Positions 7,304-15,376 of a DNA stretch of 16,792 bases are shown here, piece by piece. The DNA lies in NCBI GenBank assembly GCA_037147235.1, contig JBAWVO010000133.1:1-16792 (forward strand), in the 5' to 3' direction. Numbering within the stretch: position 1 is the stretch's first letter; each line of letters begins with the position of its first letter. The position numbers and the translations under genes were made by a program. This DNA comes from JANXQG01 sp037147235. Lineage in GTDB: Bacteria > Planctomycetota > Planctomycetia > Pirellulales > Thermoguttaceae. The notes under the pieces were generated by a model. It did not search any database. It saw nothing but the letters and a program-made list of their open reading frames with translations, and was not told where the DNA came from.

Positions 7304-8041
7304 GTGAAAAACAAACTCCTTGCAGAATTCTTCGGAACCTTCTGGCTCGTCTTCGGCGGCTGTGGCAGCGCCGTGCTAGCCGCTAAGTTCTTCGCCACCG
7401 AAGGCTCCACGCCGATCAACCTGGGCATTGGCTTCGTGGGCGTGGCACTGGCATTCGGCTTGACGGTGTTGACGATGGCCTACGCCATCGGCCACATTTC
7501 CGGCTGTCATCTCAATCCGGCCGTTTCGATCGGACTTTGTGTCGGCGGCCGTTTTAAGCAAGCGGAACTAGTACCTTACATCGTGGCACAACTCTTTGGC
7601 GCCATCGCCGGCTCGGCCGTGCTGTGGGTGATCGCCAGCGGCCAGGCAGGCTTCAGCACGGCTGGCGGTTTTGCCGCAAACGGATATGCCGAACATTCGC
7701 CCGGACACTACTCGCTAGTTGCTAGCTTCGTGTCGGAAACAGTGCTCACCTTTTTCTTCCTCATGATCATCCTCGGGGCCACCGACAAGCGGGCACCGCA
7801 AGGGTTCGCACCGATCGCGATTGGCCTGGGCTTGACGCTGATTCACCTGATTGGCATTCCTGTCACCAACCTGTCGGTCAATCCGGCACGTAGCACAGGG
7901 CCTGCGCTCTTTGCGGGTGCTTGGGCCTTGCAGCAGCTTTGGCTGTTCTGGGTGGCGCCGATCGCCGGCGCGGTCCTGGCCGGTGTGGTCTATCCCGTGA
8001 TGACCGGCAACGGTGCCGCGCAATCGTCGAAGAAGACGTAA
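7304..8041 (+). CDS. aqpZ: Aquaporin Z-type water channel
   Basis: A 245-residue inner-membrane MIP-family channel, close to Escherichia coli AqpZ through most of its length (FGTFWLVFGGCGSAVLAA, VALAFGLTVLTMA, APIAIGL-LTLIHLI). It conducts water; glycerol transport is not expected. The six hydrophobic helices and both NPA loops are present (N71-P-A and N193-P-A-R196). The selectivity filter shows F51, H181 and R196, equivalent to AqpZ F43, H174 and R189. The fourth position, Thr183 in E. coli, is Leu190 here. A seven-residue insertion (TEGSTPI) lies between helices 1 and 2. The start is GTG, with only a weak AGAAAG sequence upstream. It lies 53 bp ahead of the first sulfatase, so co-transcription is plausible. 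Confidence 0.93.
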   Translation: MKNKLLAEFFGTFWLVFGGCGSAVLAAKFFATEGSTPINLGIGFVGVALAFGLTVLTMAYAIGHISGCHLNPAVSIGLCVGGRFKQAELVPYIVAQLFGAIAGSAVLWVIASGQAGFSTAGGFAANGYAEHSPGHYSLVASFVSETVLTFFFLMIILGATDKRAPQGFAPIAIGLGLTLIHLIGIPVTNLSVNPARSTGPALFAGAWALQQLWLFWVAPIAGAVLAGVVYPVMTGNGAAQSSKKT

Positions 8042-8094
8042 GACATTTAGATGTGGTGCGAATTAGTGACCACCGAGCCAATCGAGGAAAAAAC

Positions 8095-9699
8095 GTGCGT
8101 AACAAGAACTCTCTCCGACTGACGATAATTACGAGAAGCGTCCTGGCCCTGATGGTCGCTCTCAGCGTCGTCGTAACCGCGGCACCCGGCCTTGCCCAAG
8201 CAGCATCCGGACCCGTAGAACAAGGGGCTTCGACTAAGACGAAGCCCAACATCCTTGTCATCATGGGTGACGATATCGGGATCTTCAATCTGAGCTGCTA
8301 CCATCAAGGAATGATGGGATACCGCACTCCGCACATCGATCGCTTGGCCAGAGACGGCGGCCGGTTCACGAACTACTACGGCCAGCAGAGTTGTACGGCG
8401 GGGCGGTCGGCGTTCATCACCGGTCAATTCCCCTTTCGCACTGGGCTGAGCAAGGTCGGATTGCCTGGCGCCGACTTGGGCCTCCGCAAGGAAGACCCCA
8501 CGATCGCCGATCTACTCAAGCCGCTCGGGTACACAACGGGGCAGTTCGGCAAGAACCATCTTGGCGACAAGGATGAGTTCCTGCCCACAAACCACGGTTT
8601 CGATGAGTTCTTTGGCAACCTCTATCACCTGAATGCTGAGGAGGAACCAGAGAATCAGGACTACCCCAAGAACCCCGAATTCAAGAAGAAGTTTGGTCCG
8701 CGAGGCGTCATCAAGGCCACGGCGGGCGGCCCCATCAAGGACACCGGCCCGCTCACCATGAAGCGGATGGAGACGATCGACGATGAGATCCTGGCCGCTA
8801 CGACCGACTTCCTCACCCGTGCGAAAAAGGCCGAAAAGCCTTTCTTCTGCTGGTTCAACACGACCAGGATGCACAACTTTACCCACGTGAAGAAAGAGAA
8901 TCTCGGTAAGACCGGGCTCGGATTCTATGCTGACGGCATGGTGGAACACGACGCCCAGATTGGCCAGTTGCTCGATACGGTAGACAAGCTGGGGCTGACC
9001 GAAAACACGATCGTGATCTATACGACCGACAACGGCCCGATGGTCTGCCTGTATCCCGATGCCGGTACGACGCCGTTCCGCGGCGAGAAGAACACCAATT
9101 GGGAAGGCGGCTGGCGCGTGCCCGCTTTGATACGCTGGCCAGGGACCGTGAAACCCGGCGCGGTGTTCACCGGGATCACCGCTGGTGAGGACTGGCTGCC
9201 GACACTCTTGGCGGCCGCTGGCGAATCGGACATCAAGGGCAAACTGCTCAAGGGGCACCAGGCAGGTGACATGACCTACAAAGTACATCTCGACGGCTAC
9301 GACCAGAGCAATTACCTAGCCGGTAAAGGCGCGAGCCAGCGTAAGGAGTTTTTTTATTTCAGCGACGACGGCGACCTGCTGGCCATCCGCTACGACCGAG
9401 TCAAAGTCCACTTCATGATTCAGGAGGCAAAGGGCATCGACGTCTGGCGGAGACCGTTCACGACGTTGCGGGCACCCATCTTCTTCGACCTGGCGGGCGA
9501 CCCGTTCGAACGCGGCGACGAGGGCATGAACTACAACGACTGGTGGTATCGCCGCGCGTATCTCGCGGTACCGATTCAGAACATCGTTGGCAAGACGCTG
9601 ATGTCGTTCAAAGAGTTCCCGCCGCGGCAAACACCTGCCAGCTTCACGATCGACCAAGCGATGGAAAAGCTCAAACAGTCCACGCCCGGCAGCCAATAG
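8095..9699 (+). CDS. Exported formylglycine sulfatase with Cys-Thr-Ala-Gly-Arg motif
   Basis: A 534-residue S1-type sulfatase that should hydrolyse a sulfate ester outside the cytoplasm. I chose GTG 8095 because GAGGAAA (8084-8090) sits just upstream and a signal peptide begins there (positive N-terminus, hydrophobic core, LAQA near residues 33-36). The open frame reaches back to 7921 but would then overlap the aquaporin gene with unrelated sequence. Landmarks: D59/D60 metal ligands, nucleophile C100 in QQSC-TAGRSAFITGQ with R104, K153-N-H155 (GKNHLGD in place of the common GKWHLG), and D312/N313 in TTDNGP. The third motif position is Ala rather than Pro. The substrate is unknown. Unlike the two long sulfatases downstream it has no C-terminal beta extension, so it belongs to a different subfamily. 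Confidence 0.93.
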   Translation: MRNKNSLRLTIITRSVLALMVALSVVVTAAPGLAQAASGPVEQGASTKTKPNILVIMGDDIGIFNLSCYHQGMMGYRTPHIDRLARDGGRFTNYYGQQSCTAGRSAFITGQFPFRTGLSKVGLPGADLGLRKEDPTIADLLKPLGYTTGQFGKNHLGDKDEFLPTNHGFDEFFGNLYHLNAEEEPENQDYPKNPEFKKKFGPRGVIKATAGGPIKDTGPLTMKRMETIDDEILAATTDFLTRAKKAEKPFFCWFNTTRMHNFTHVKKENLGKTGLGFYADGMVEHDAQIGQLLDTVDKLGLTENTIVIYTTDNGPMVCLYPDAGTTPFRGEKNTNWEGGWRVPALIRWPGTVKPGAVFTGITAGEDWLPTLLAAAGESDIKGKLLKGHQAGDMTYKVHLDGYDQSNYLAGKGASQRKEFFYFSDDGDLLAIRYDRVKVHFMIQEAKGIDVWRRPFTTLRAPIFFDLAGDPFERGDEGMNYNDWWYRRAYLAVPIQNIVGKTLMSFKEFPPRQTPASFTIDQAMEKLKQSTPGSQ

Positions 9700-9824
9700 C
9701 CCCCGTGCCCGATAACAACGCTTTACCCGATCTGTGAGCGCGAACCATGACGTTATCCATACGACTCGGGTGTCAGATCAAACTGTGATCGTGAAAGAGA
9801 ACGGCGAACAACGGAAATCCACGA

Positions 9825-10418
9825 ATGCAGAAGATTGTCAAATTCCTTAAGACCACGCTGCTGGGCGGCGCACTCGTCGTGCTGCCGGCGTGGGTCGCCG
9901 TGCTGTTGTTGCTCAAGGCACTGCTGCAAGTCGAACTCTTCATAAAGCCGATCAGCACGCACCTGCCCGAGAATGTCGTGCATCCGATGGTGGTTGCGAC
10001 CGTGTTGATCGTCGCGTTGTGTTTTCTTGTCGGTGCGGTTGTTCGCACCGTCATCGGGCACCAGGTGAAACGAACGGTTGAACTCAACTTGCTCGATAAG
10101 TTGCCCGGCTACACGGCGATCCGCCGCGTGGCTGAGCAACTCACTGATCTCGAGCAGAACCATGGCTTCAAGCCGGTTCTTGTCGAGATCGACGACGCCC
10201 TAGCACCGGGCTTCATCGTCGAAGAACACGCGGACGGACGTTGCACCGTCTTTCTACCGTCCTCGCCTGCCCCTGCTGCAGGACGGGTACTGATCATCGC
10301 AGCGATCCGCGTCCATCCCGTCGACGTGCCCGTGACCCAAATGTTCGCATGCATCACGAAGTGGGGCACCGGTTCCGGTAAACTGCTTGCGGCACTACCA
10401 TCCGGAAAACCCGGGTAA
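9825..10418 (+). CDS. DUF502 family membrane protein
   Basis: A 197-residue inner-membrane protein with two hydrophobic helices (about 10-34 and 53-76) and a soluble C-terminal part. The DUF502 signature region is clear: a Gly-Phe sequence in the middle, then TVFLPSSPAPAAGRVLII, followed by the VTQMFACITKWGTGS helix. DUF502 is widespread in bacteria with no settled biochemical role, and plant COV/LCV proteins belong to the same family. GGAAA near 9814 serves as a modest ribosome binding site. The 125-bp gap before the gene holds a small inverted repeat, GATCA/TGATC, at 9776-9790, which could be an operator or chance. The gene ends 37 bp before the next sulfatase, so it is likely co-transcribed with it. 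Confidence 0.88.
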   Translation: MQKIVKFLKTTLLGGALVVLPAWVAVLLLLKALLQVELFIKPISTHLPENVVHPMVVATVLIVALCFLVGAVVRTVIGHQVKRTVELNLLDKLPGYTAIRRVAEQLTDLEQNHGFKPVLVEIDDALAPGFIVEEHADGRCTVFLPSSPAPAAGRVLIIAAIRVHPVDVPVTQMFACITKWGTGSGKLLAALPSGKPG

Positions 10419-10455
10419 TGGGAAAAGTCTACTACTGTATGCAAAGGGTAAAACC

Positions 10456-12822
10456 ATGAAAACAAAACTCGCAGGCATCTTGATCGTCAGCCTCGCGCTG
10501 GGCGCAGTGTTCGCGTCAGCGGCAGGGGCGCAAGAAATCCTCCCCTTCCCACCCACGCCGTCCGCCTCCACGGCGGGATTGACGATGCAGGATTCCGTCT
10601 ACAAGAAACGCATCGAGCCGAAACATCTGGCCGAAGGCGCGCCGAACATCCTCATTATTTTGATGGACGACTTGGGACCGGGTACGCCGTCGACCTACGG
10701 AGGCGAGGTCCACACGCCGACGCTCGATCGCGTGGCGAAGATGGGCATCTCCTTCAACCGATTTCATTCCACCGCCATGTGCTCGCCTACGCGGGCGTCG
10801 CTGCTCACGGGGCGAAACCACACTCGTGTCTGCAACGGCCAAATCTCGGCGATCGCCAACGACTTCGACGGCTTCAGCGGCACGATCCCGAAGTCGTCGG
10901 CAACCGTCGCGGAAGTACTCAAAGACTACGGCTACAACACCGGGGCCTGGGGCAAGTGGCACAACACGCCCGAAGAACAGATCACCTCCAAGGGGCCGTT
11001 CGACTACTGGCCGACCGGCTATGGTTTCGAGTACTTCTACGGCTTCCTCGCGGGCGAGGCCTCACAGTATGAACCGACCCTCGTGCGCAACACGACTCAG
11101 GTTACCGAAGAGAAGCCCAAAGGCTACCATCTTACCGAAGATATCGCAACGGACGCCATCAAGTGGCTGCGGGAGCAGCGAGCCTACGCGCCCGACAAAC
11201 CCTTCTTCATGTATTGGGCGCCGGGCGCATCGCATGGCCCGCACCAGGTCTTCAAGGAATGGGCCGACAAGTACAAGGGCAAGTTTGACGACGGCTGGGA
11301 CAACTATCGCGAGCGGACTTTCGCCCGCGCCAAGGCCATAGGCTGGATTCCGCAGAACGCCCAACTGACCCCACGGCCCGCATCGATGGCTTCCTGGGAT
11401 TCGATCCCCGAGGCGGAAAAACCGTTCCAACGCCGCCTCATGGAGGTTTTTGCCGGCTTCACCGAGCACGCCGACTACAACGCAGGTCGGGTAATTGATG
11501 AAATCGAGAAGGAAGGAAAGCTCAACAACACGCTGATCTTCTACATCTGGGGCGACAATGGTTCTTCCTCCGAAGGCCTCTACGGCACAATCAGCGAGCA
11601 ACTCGCGCAGAACGGCATTCCGACCAAGATTTCGCAACACCTTAAGGCATTGAATGAACTCGGCGGCCTGGATGCCCTCGGCGGCCCCAAAACCGACAAT
11701 ATGTACCACGCCGGATGGGCGTGGGCGGGAAGCACTCCCTACCAGGGCACCAAGCTCATGGGCGCCTACTTCGGTGGCATCCGCCAACCGATGGCCGTTG
11801 CCTGGCCAAAGGTCATCCAGCCCGACCCCACGCCGCGTCCGCAGTTTCATCATGTGATCGATATCGTGCCGACAATTTACGAACTGACGAAGATCGCCCC
11901 ACCGCGGGTTGTGAACGGGTTCCAGCAGGATTCGATTGATGGTGTCAGCATGGTCTACACGTTTGCCGATCCCAAGGCGGAAGATCGGCGGAGAACTCAG
12001 TTCTTCGACATCATGGCCAGTCGTGGCATCTATCACGACGGTTGGTTCGCCAGTGCCATCGGCCCGCGTGAGCCGTGGGTGGGCGGCATGCCGAAAGGCG
12101 TCAAGGAATGGTCTCCCTTGACCGACAAGTGGGAACTCTACAATATCGATGAGGATTGGAGTCAGGCCAACGACCTTGCGGTGGCGAATCCGCGGAAGCT
12201 CGAAGAAATGAAGGCTCTCTTCATCGTCGAAGCCACAAAACACAAGAATCTGCCGATTGGTGGCGGGTTGTGGTCCACCGCGATGTTCCATCCGGAGGAC
12301 GCCCCGGCTACGTCCGTCACTGAATGGACCTTTGATGGTCCGATGACCCGAATGCCGGAATCCACTGCGCCCAAGCTGGGAAAAGTTAGCAGCCTTGTGA
12401 GCATGGATCTGAATGTGCCCGAGAACGCCAGCGGCGTGCTCTATGCCTTGGCGGGCTTCTCCGGCGGCATCACATGCTACGCAAAGGATGGCACTCTCTG
12501 CTATGAGTTCAACCTTTTCGAGGTCCAACGTACGAAGATCAGGGCCAAGAACAAGCTACCGACTGGTAAGGTGAAACTGGAGGTCGAATCGAAACTGGTC
12601 GCCAAGATCGGTGGCCCCATGGACGTTACCTTGAAGGTGAATGGCAGTGTCGCGGCGCAGGGCCGGGTGCCGGCAGCCATGTCGCTCCACTTCACCAGCA
12701 ATGCCACCTTTGACATCGGCAGCGACCAGGATTCGCCCGTGTCGCTCGACTATTTTGACCAGGCCCCGTTCCCCTTCAATGGCACCATTGGCACGACGAG
12801 AATCGCTTATCCGAAGAAGTAA
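10456..12822 (+). CDS. Long exported arylsulfatase-family protein (first of tandem pair)
   Basis: A 788-residue formylglycine sulfatase. I chose ATG 10456, preceded by AAAGGG and opening a clear signal peptide (MKTKLAGILI..., ending near AGAQ), over the upstream in-frame ATG 10387, which lies inside the DUF502 gene. An LPFPPTPSAS segment and a basic linker precede the catalytic domain. Landmarks: D71/D72, nucleophile C109 in AMCSPTRASLLTGR with R113, GKWH at K167-H169, a His motif SHGPH, and D367/N368 (WGDNGSSSEG). Residues about 620-788 form a beta-rich C-terminal extension typical of the long (about 780 residue) bacterial arylsulfatases. It should act in the periplasm on a sulfate ester; the substrate is not evident. 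The canonical CxPxR motif needs a maturing enzyme encoded elsewhere. Confidence 0.94.
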   Translation: MKTKLAGILIVSLALGAVFASAAGAQEILPFPPTPSASTAGLTMQDSVYKKRIEPKHLAEGAPNILIILMDDLGPGTPSTYGGEVHTPTLDRVAKMGISFNRFHSTAMCSPTRASLLTGRNHTRVCNGQISAIANDFDGFSGTIPKSSATVAEVLKDYGYNTGAWGKWHNTPEEQITSKGPFDYWPTGYGFEYFYGFLAGEASQYEPTLVRNTTQVTEEKPKGYHLTEDIATDAIKWLREQRAYAPDKPFFMYWAPGASHGPHQVFKEWADKYKGKFDDGWDNYRERTFARAKAIGWIPQNAQLTPRPASMASWDSIPEAEKPFQRRLMEVFAGFTEHADYNAGRVIDEIEKEGKLNNTLIFYIWGDNGSSSEGLYGTISEQLAQNGIPTKISQHLKALNELGGLDALGGPKTDNMYHAGWAWAGSTPYQGTKLMGAYFGGIRQPMAVAWPKVIQPDPTPRPQFHHVIDIVPTIYELTKIAPPRVVNGFQQDSIDGVSMVYTFADPKAEDRRRTQFFDIMASRGIYHDGWFASAIGPREPWVGGMPKGVKEWSPLTDKWELYNIDEDWSQANDLAVANPRKLEEMKALFIVEATKHKNLPIGGGLWSTAMFHPEDAPATSVTEWTFDGPMTRMPESTAPKLGKVSSLVSMDLNVPENASGVLYALAGFSGGITCYAKDGTLCYEFNLFEVQRTKIRAKNKLPTGKVKLEVESKLVAKIGGPMDVTLKVNGSVAAQGRVPAAMSLHFTSNATFDIGSDQDSPVSLDYFDQAPFPFNGTIGTTRIAYPKK

Positions 12823-12827
12823 AAACC

Positions 12828-12887
12828 CGGCCGGTGGGTACGGAGAGAATGGGGCTGGCCAGCGATAACCGGCCGCCGCACTCCGTA
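12828..12887. repeat. Two interleaved inverted repeats between the tandem sulfatases
   Basis: The 96-bp spacer contains CGGCCGGT (12828-12835) matching ACCGGCCG (12868-12875). A second pair, TACGGAG (12839-12845) and CTCCGTA (12881-12887), can be extended by GGG/CCC across one bulged base. The arms alternate (A, B, A', B'), so the two stems either exclude each other or form a pseudoknot. A 10-bp palindrome, GCTGGCCAGC, lies between at 12854-12863. The ribosome binding site of the next gene follows about 20 bases after the last arm. No T run follows, so it is not a simple terminator. Confidence 0.6.
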
Positions 12888-12918
12888 TCCCCTCTTAACT
12901 CATTTTCCCAAGGACACC

Positions 12919-15267
12919 ATGAAAATGAAACCCATCCACGTTGCCCTCTTGTTGGGTCTCCTTTCGCCGGCTGCATCCCGTGCTGCTGACGACGGCTCGG
13001 TCCTCCCCTTTCCGCCCACGTCCTCTGCTAGTATTGCCGGGCGCACGCTTGCGGAATCCAAGCACCAGCGCCGCGTCGAACCGGATCGCCTGAAGAAGGA
13101 CGCCCCAAACGTCCTCATCATCCTCCTTGACGATGTTGGCTTTGGCCAGAGCGATACGTTCGGGGGTGAAATCCACACGCCCACGCTCTCGCGACTCCGC
13201 GATGCAGGCATCAGCTTCAATTGCTTTCATACCACGGCCATCTGCTCACCCACTCGCGCAGCGCTGCTCACCGGACGGAACCACCAGCGCGTCGGCAACG
13301 GCACCATCGCCGAACGCGCGGTCGACTGGGACGGCTACACGGGCGTGATCCCGAAAACCTCGGCGACAATCCCGGAGGTACTGCACCATTATGGTTACAA
13401 GTCCGCCGCAATCGGCAAGTGGCACAATACGCCCGCCGACCAAACCACGGCGATGGGGCCCTTCGATCGCTGGCCCAACGGGCACGGCTTCGACTACTTT
13501 TACGGGTTTCTCGCCGGTGAAACCTCGCAGTGGGAGCCGAGACTATTCGAGAACCGCAATCCCGTCGAGCCGCCGCACAGTGAGAAGTATCATCTCAGCG
13601 AAGACCTCGCAGGGAAGGCGGTCAGTTGGTTGCGGTGCCACCAGGCGTTTTCGGCCGACAAGCCCTTCTTCCTCTATTGGGCTCCCGGTGCAGGCCACGG
13701 CCCGCACCACATTTTCAAGCAGTGGGCGGATAAGTACAAAGGCAAGTTCGACGACGGCTGGGACGCATACCGCGAGCGCGTGTTCAAACGGCAGAAAGAG
13801 CTGGGTTGGATTCCAGCCGACACGCAACTGACTCTCCGCGACAGAACCATGCCCGGTTGGGACAGCATCCCGGAATCAGAGCGCCCCTTCCAGCGCCGCC
13901 TGATGGAAGTCTTTGCCGGCTTTGTCGAGCACGTCGACACGCAGGCAGGAAAGGTCGTCGATGAACTCGATCGTCTCGGAATCCGCGACAACACGATCGT
14001 CATTTACATATTCGGCGACAACGGCGCCAGCGCCGAGGGTCAGAACGGCACGATCAGCGAACTGCTTGCTCAGAATGGCATCCCTAACACGATCCAGCAA
14101 CAGCTCGTGGCCCTGAACAAGCTGGGCGGGTTGGACGCCTTGGGTGGTCCGAAAACCGACAACATGTATCACGCTGGCTGGGCGTGGGCCGGCAACACGC
14201 CCTTCCACCACACAAAACTGGTGGCGTCGCATTTTGGCGGCACGCGCAACCCGATGGTCATTTCGTGGCCCAAGGGCATCAAGCCGGACAAGACGCCGCG
14301 AGCGCAGTTTCACCATGTCAACGATATCGTGCCGACGCTTTACGAAGTCATCGGCATCAATCCGCCGAGAATAGTGGACGGGTTCAAACAGGATCCAATG
14401 GACGGTATAAGTCTTGCCTACACGTTTGCGGACGCTCATGTGCCGGTTAAAAAGAAGACGCAGTATTTCGACAACAATGGCAGCCGCGGCATTTACCAAG
14501 ACGGTTGGTATGCGTGTACCTTCGGCCCGCTGATCCCTTGGCTACCCGGCGCTCCGGGCCTCGCGAAGTGGGATGCGAACAAGGACCCGTGGGAACTTTA
14601 CCACCTCACCGGCGACTTTTCGCAGTTTGATGACTTGGCTGCCGCGCAGCCGCAGCGTCTTGCCGCACTCCAGAAAACCTTCGACCAGCAAGCACGGGAC
14701 AACAAGGTCTATCCGCTGGGCGCCGGCATCTGGCTTCGCCTGCATCCCGAGGACCGCATCAAGTCGCCTTACCGCAGTTGGACCTTCGATGCTACCACCA
14801 CACGCACGCCCGAGTTCAGCGCACCTGGTCTCGGACGTGAGAGCAACCTCGTAACCGTGGAAGCCGAGGTTGGCAAGAGCGCGTCAGGGGTGCTCTATGC
14901 GCTAGGCGGCGCGAGTGGCGGCCTTACCCTCTACATGGACAAGGGACAACTTGTATACGAGTACAACATGATGATTATCGAGCGGTACATTGCCAAGGGC
15001 CAAGCGAGGCTCACCCCCGGGAAGCATAAGATTGAAGTCGATACGACCATCGCTAAGCCCGGTGCCCCGGGGTTCGTCGTGCTAAGAGTGGATGGCGAGG
15101 AAGTTGTTCGCACCACGGTGAAGCAGACCGTACCCGCCGCCTTCACCGCAAGCGAGACATTCGATGTCGGAGTGGACCTCGGTTCGCCCGTTTCGCTCGA
15201 CTATTTCGACCGCGCTCCGTTCAAGTTCGACGGAAAGATCGAGAAGGTAACCGTCAAATTGAAGTAA
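12919..15267 (+). CDS. Long exported arylsulfatase-family protein (second of tandem pair)
   Basis: A 782-residue formylglycine sulfatase, a close paralogue of the gene before it. AAGGA lies six bases before ATG 12919, and a signal peptide (MKMKPIHVALLLGLL, ending near SRA) follows. The SVLPFPPTSSAS leader, D71/D72, nucleophile C109 with R113 (AICSPTRAALLTGR), K167-W-H169, GHGPH and D367/N368 (FGDNGASAEG) all sit at the same residue numbers as in the upstream copy. The beta-rich C-terminal part covers about 615-782. Differences concentrate in the central and C-terminal loops, for example AIGKWHNT versus AWGKWHNT and a shorter region around the IPWLPGAPG stretch, which hints at altered substrate preference (inference). 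It is probably the last gene of the + strand block. Confidence 0.94.
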   Translation: MKMKPIHVALLLGLLSPAASRAADDGSVLPFPPTSSASIAGRTLAESKHQRRVEPDRLKKDAPNVLIILLDDVGFGQSDTFGGEIHTPTLSRLRDAGISFNCFHTTAICSPTRAALLTGRNHQRVGNGTIAERAVDWDGYTGVIPKTSATIPEVLHHYGYKSAAIGKWHNTPADQTTAMGPFDRWPNGHGFDYFYGFLAGETSQWEPRLFENRNPVEPPHSEKYHLSEDLAGKAVSWLRCHQAFSADKPFFLYWAPGAGHGPHHIFKQWADKYKGKFDDGWDAYRERVFKRQKELGWIPADTQLTLRDRTMPGWDSIPESERPFQRRLMEVFAGFVEHVDTQAGKVVDELDRLGIRDNTIVIYIFGDNGASAEGQNGTISELLAQNGIPNTIQQQLVALNKLGGLDALGGPKTDNMYHAGWAWAGNTPFHHTKLVASHFGGTRNPMVISWPKGIKPDKTPRAQFHHVNDIVPTLYEVIGINPPRIVDGFKQDPMDGISLAYTFADAHVPVKKKTQYFDNNGSRGIYQDGWYACTFGPLIPWLPGAPGLAKWDANKDPWELYHLTGDFSQFDDLAAAQPQRLAALQKTFDQQARDNKVYPLGAGIWLRLHPEDRIKSPYRSWTFDATTTRTPEFSAPGLGRESNLVTVEAEVGKSASGVLYALGGASGGLTLYMDKGQLVYEYNMMIIERYIAKGQARLTPGKHKIEVDTTIAKPGAPGFVVLRVDGEEVVRTTVKQTVPAAFTASETFDVGVDLGSPVSLDYFDRAPFKFDGKIEKVTVKLK

Positions 15268-15376
15268 TGGAATCGATTGGCCAAAGGCGGATCGGTAGTC
15301 TGTCGTCGGGAATGGCTCGGCATAAGCGACATTCATCGACGAAGCGTACGGTTCCGTACAACAATATAGTAACCGT
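15268..15376. other. Convergent intergenic gap with small inverted repeats
   Basis: Two genes end facing each other across 109 bases. GTACGG/CCGTAC (15346-15359, 2-base spacer) is followed by an A/T-rich tract, and TCGTCG/CGACGA flanks 15303-15342. These could support termination from both sides, but neither has the strong stem plus T run of a textbook terminator. Confidence 0.3.

Noticed and set aside
7921..8094. Upstream extension of the first sulfatase
   Set aside because: It overlaps the aquaporin gene and lacks a signal peptide; GTG 8095 has a ribosome binding site and starts a signal peptide.
9776..9790. GATCA/TGATC considered as an FNR/CRP-type operator
   Set aside because: Spacing and half-sites do not fit either consensus, and 5-bp arms are easily chance.
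11062..12528. 488-residue - strand frame inside the first long sulfatase
   Set aside because: It is antisense to a gene with complete catalytic motifs; long antisense frames are common in GC-rich coding DNA, and its product matches nothing.
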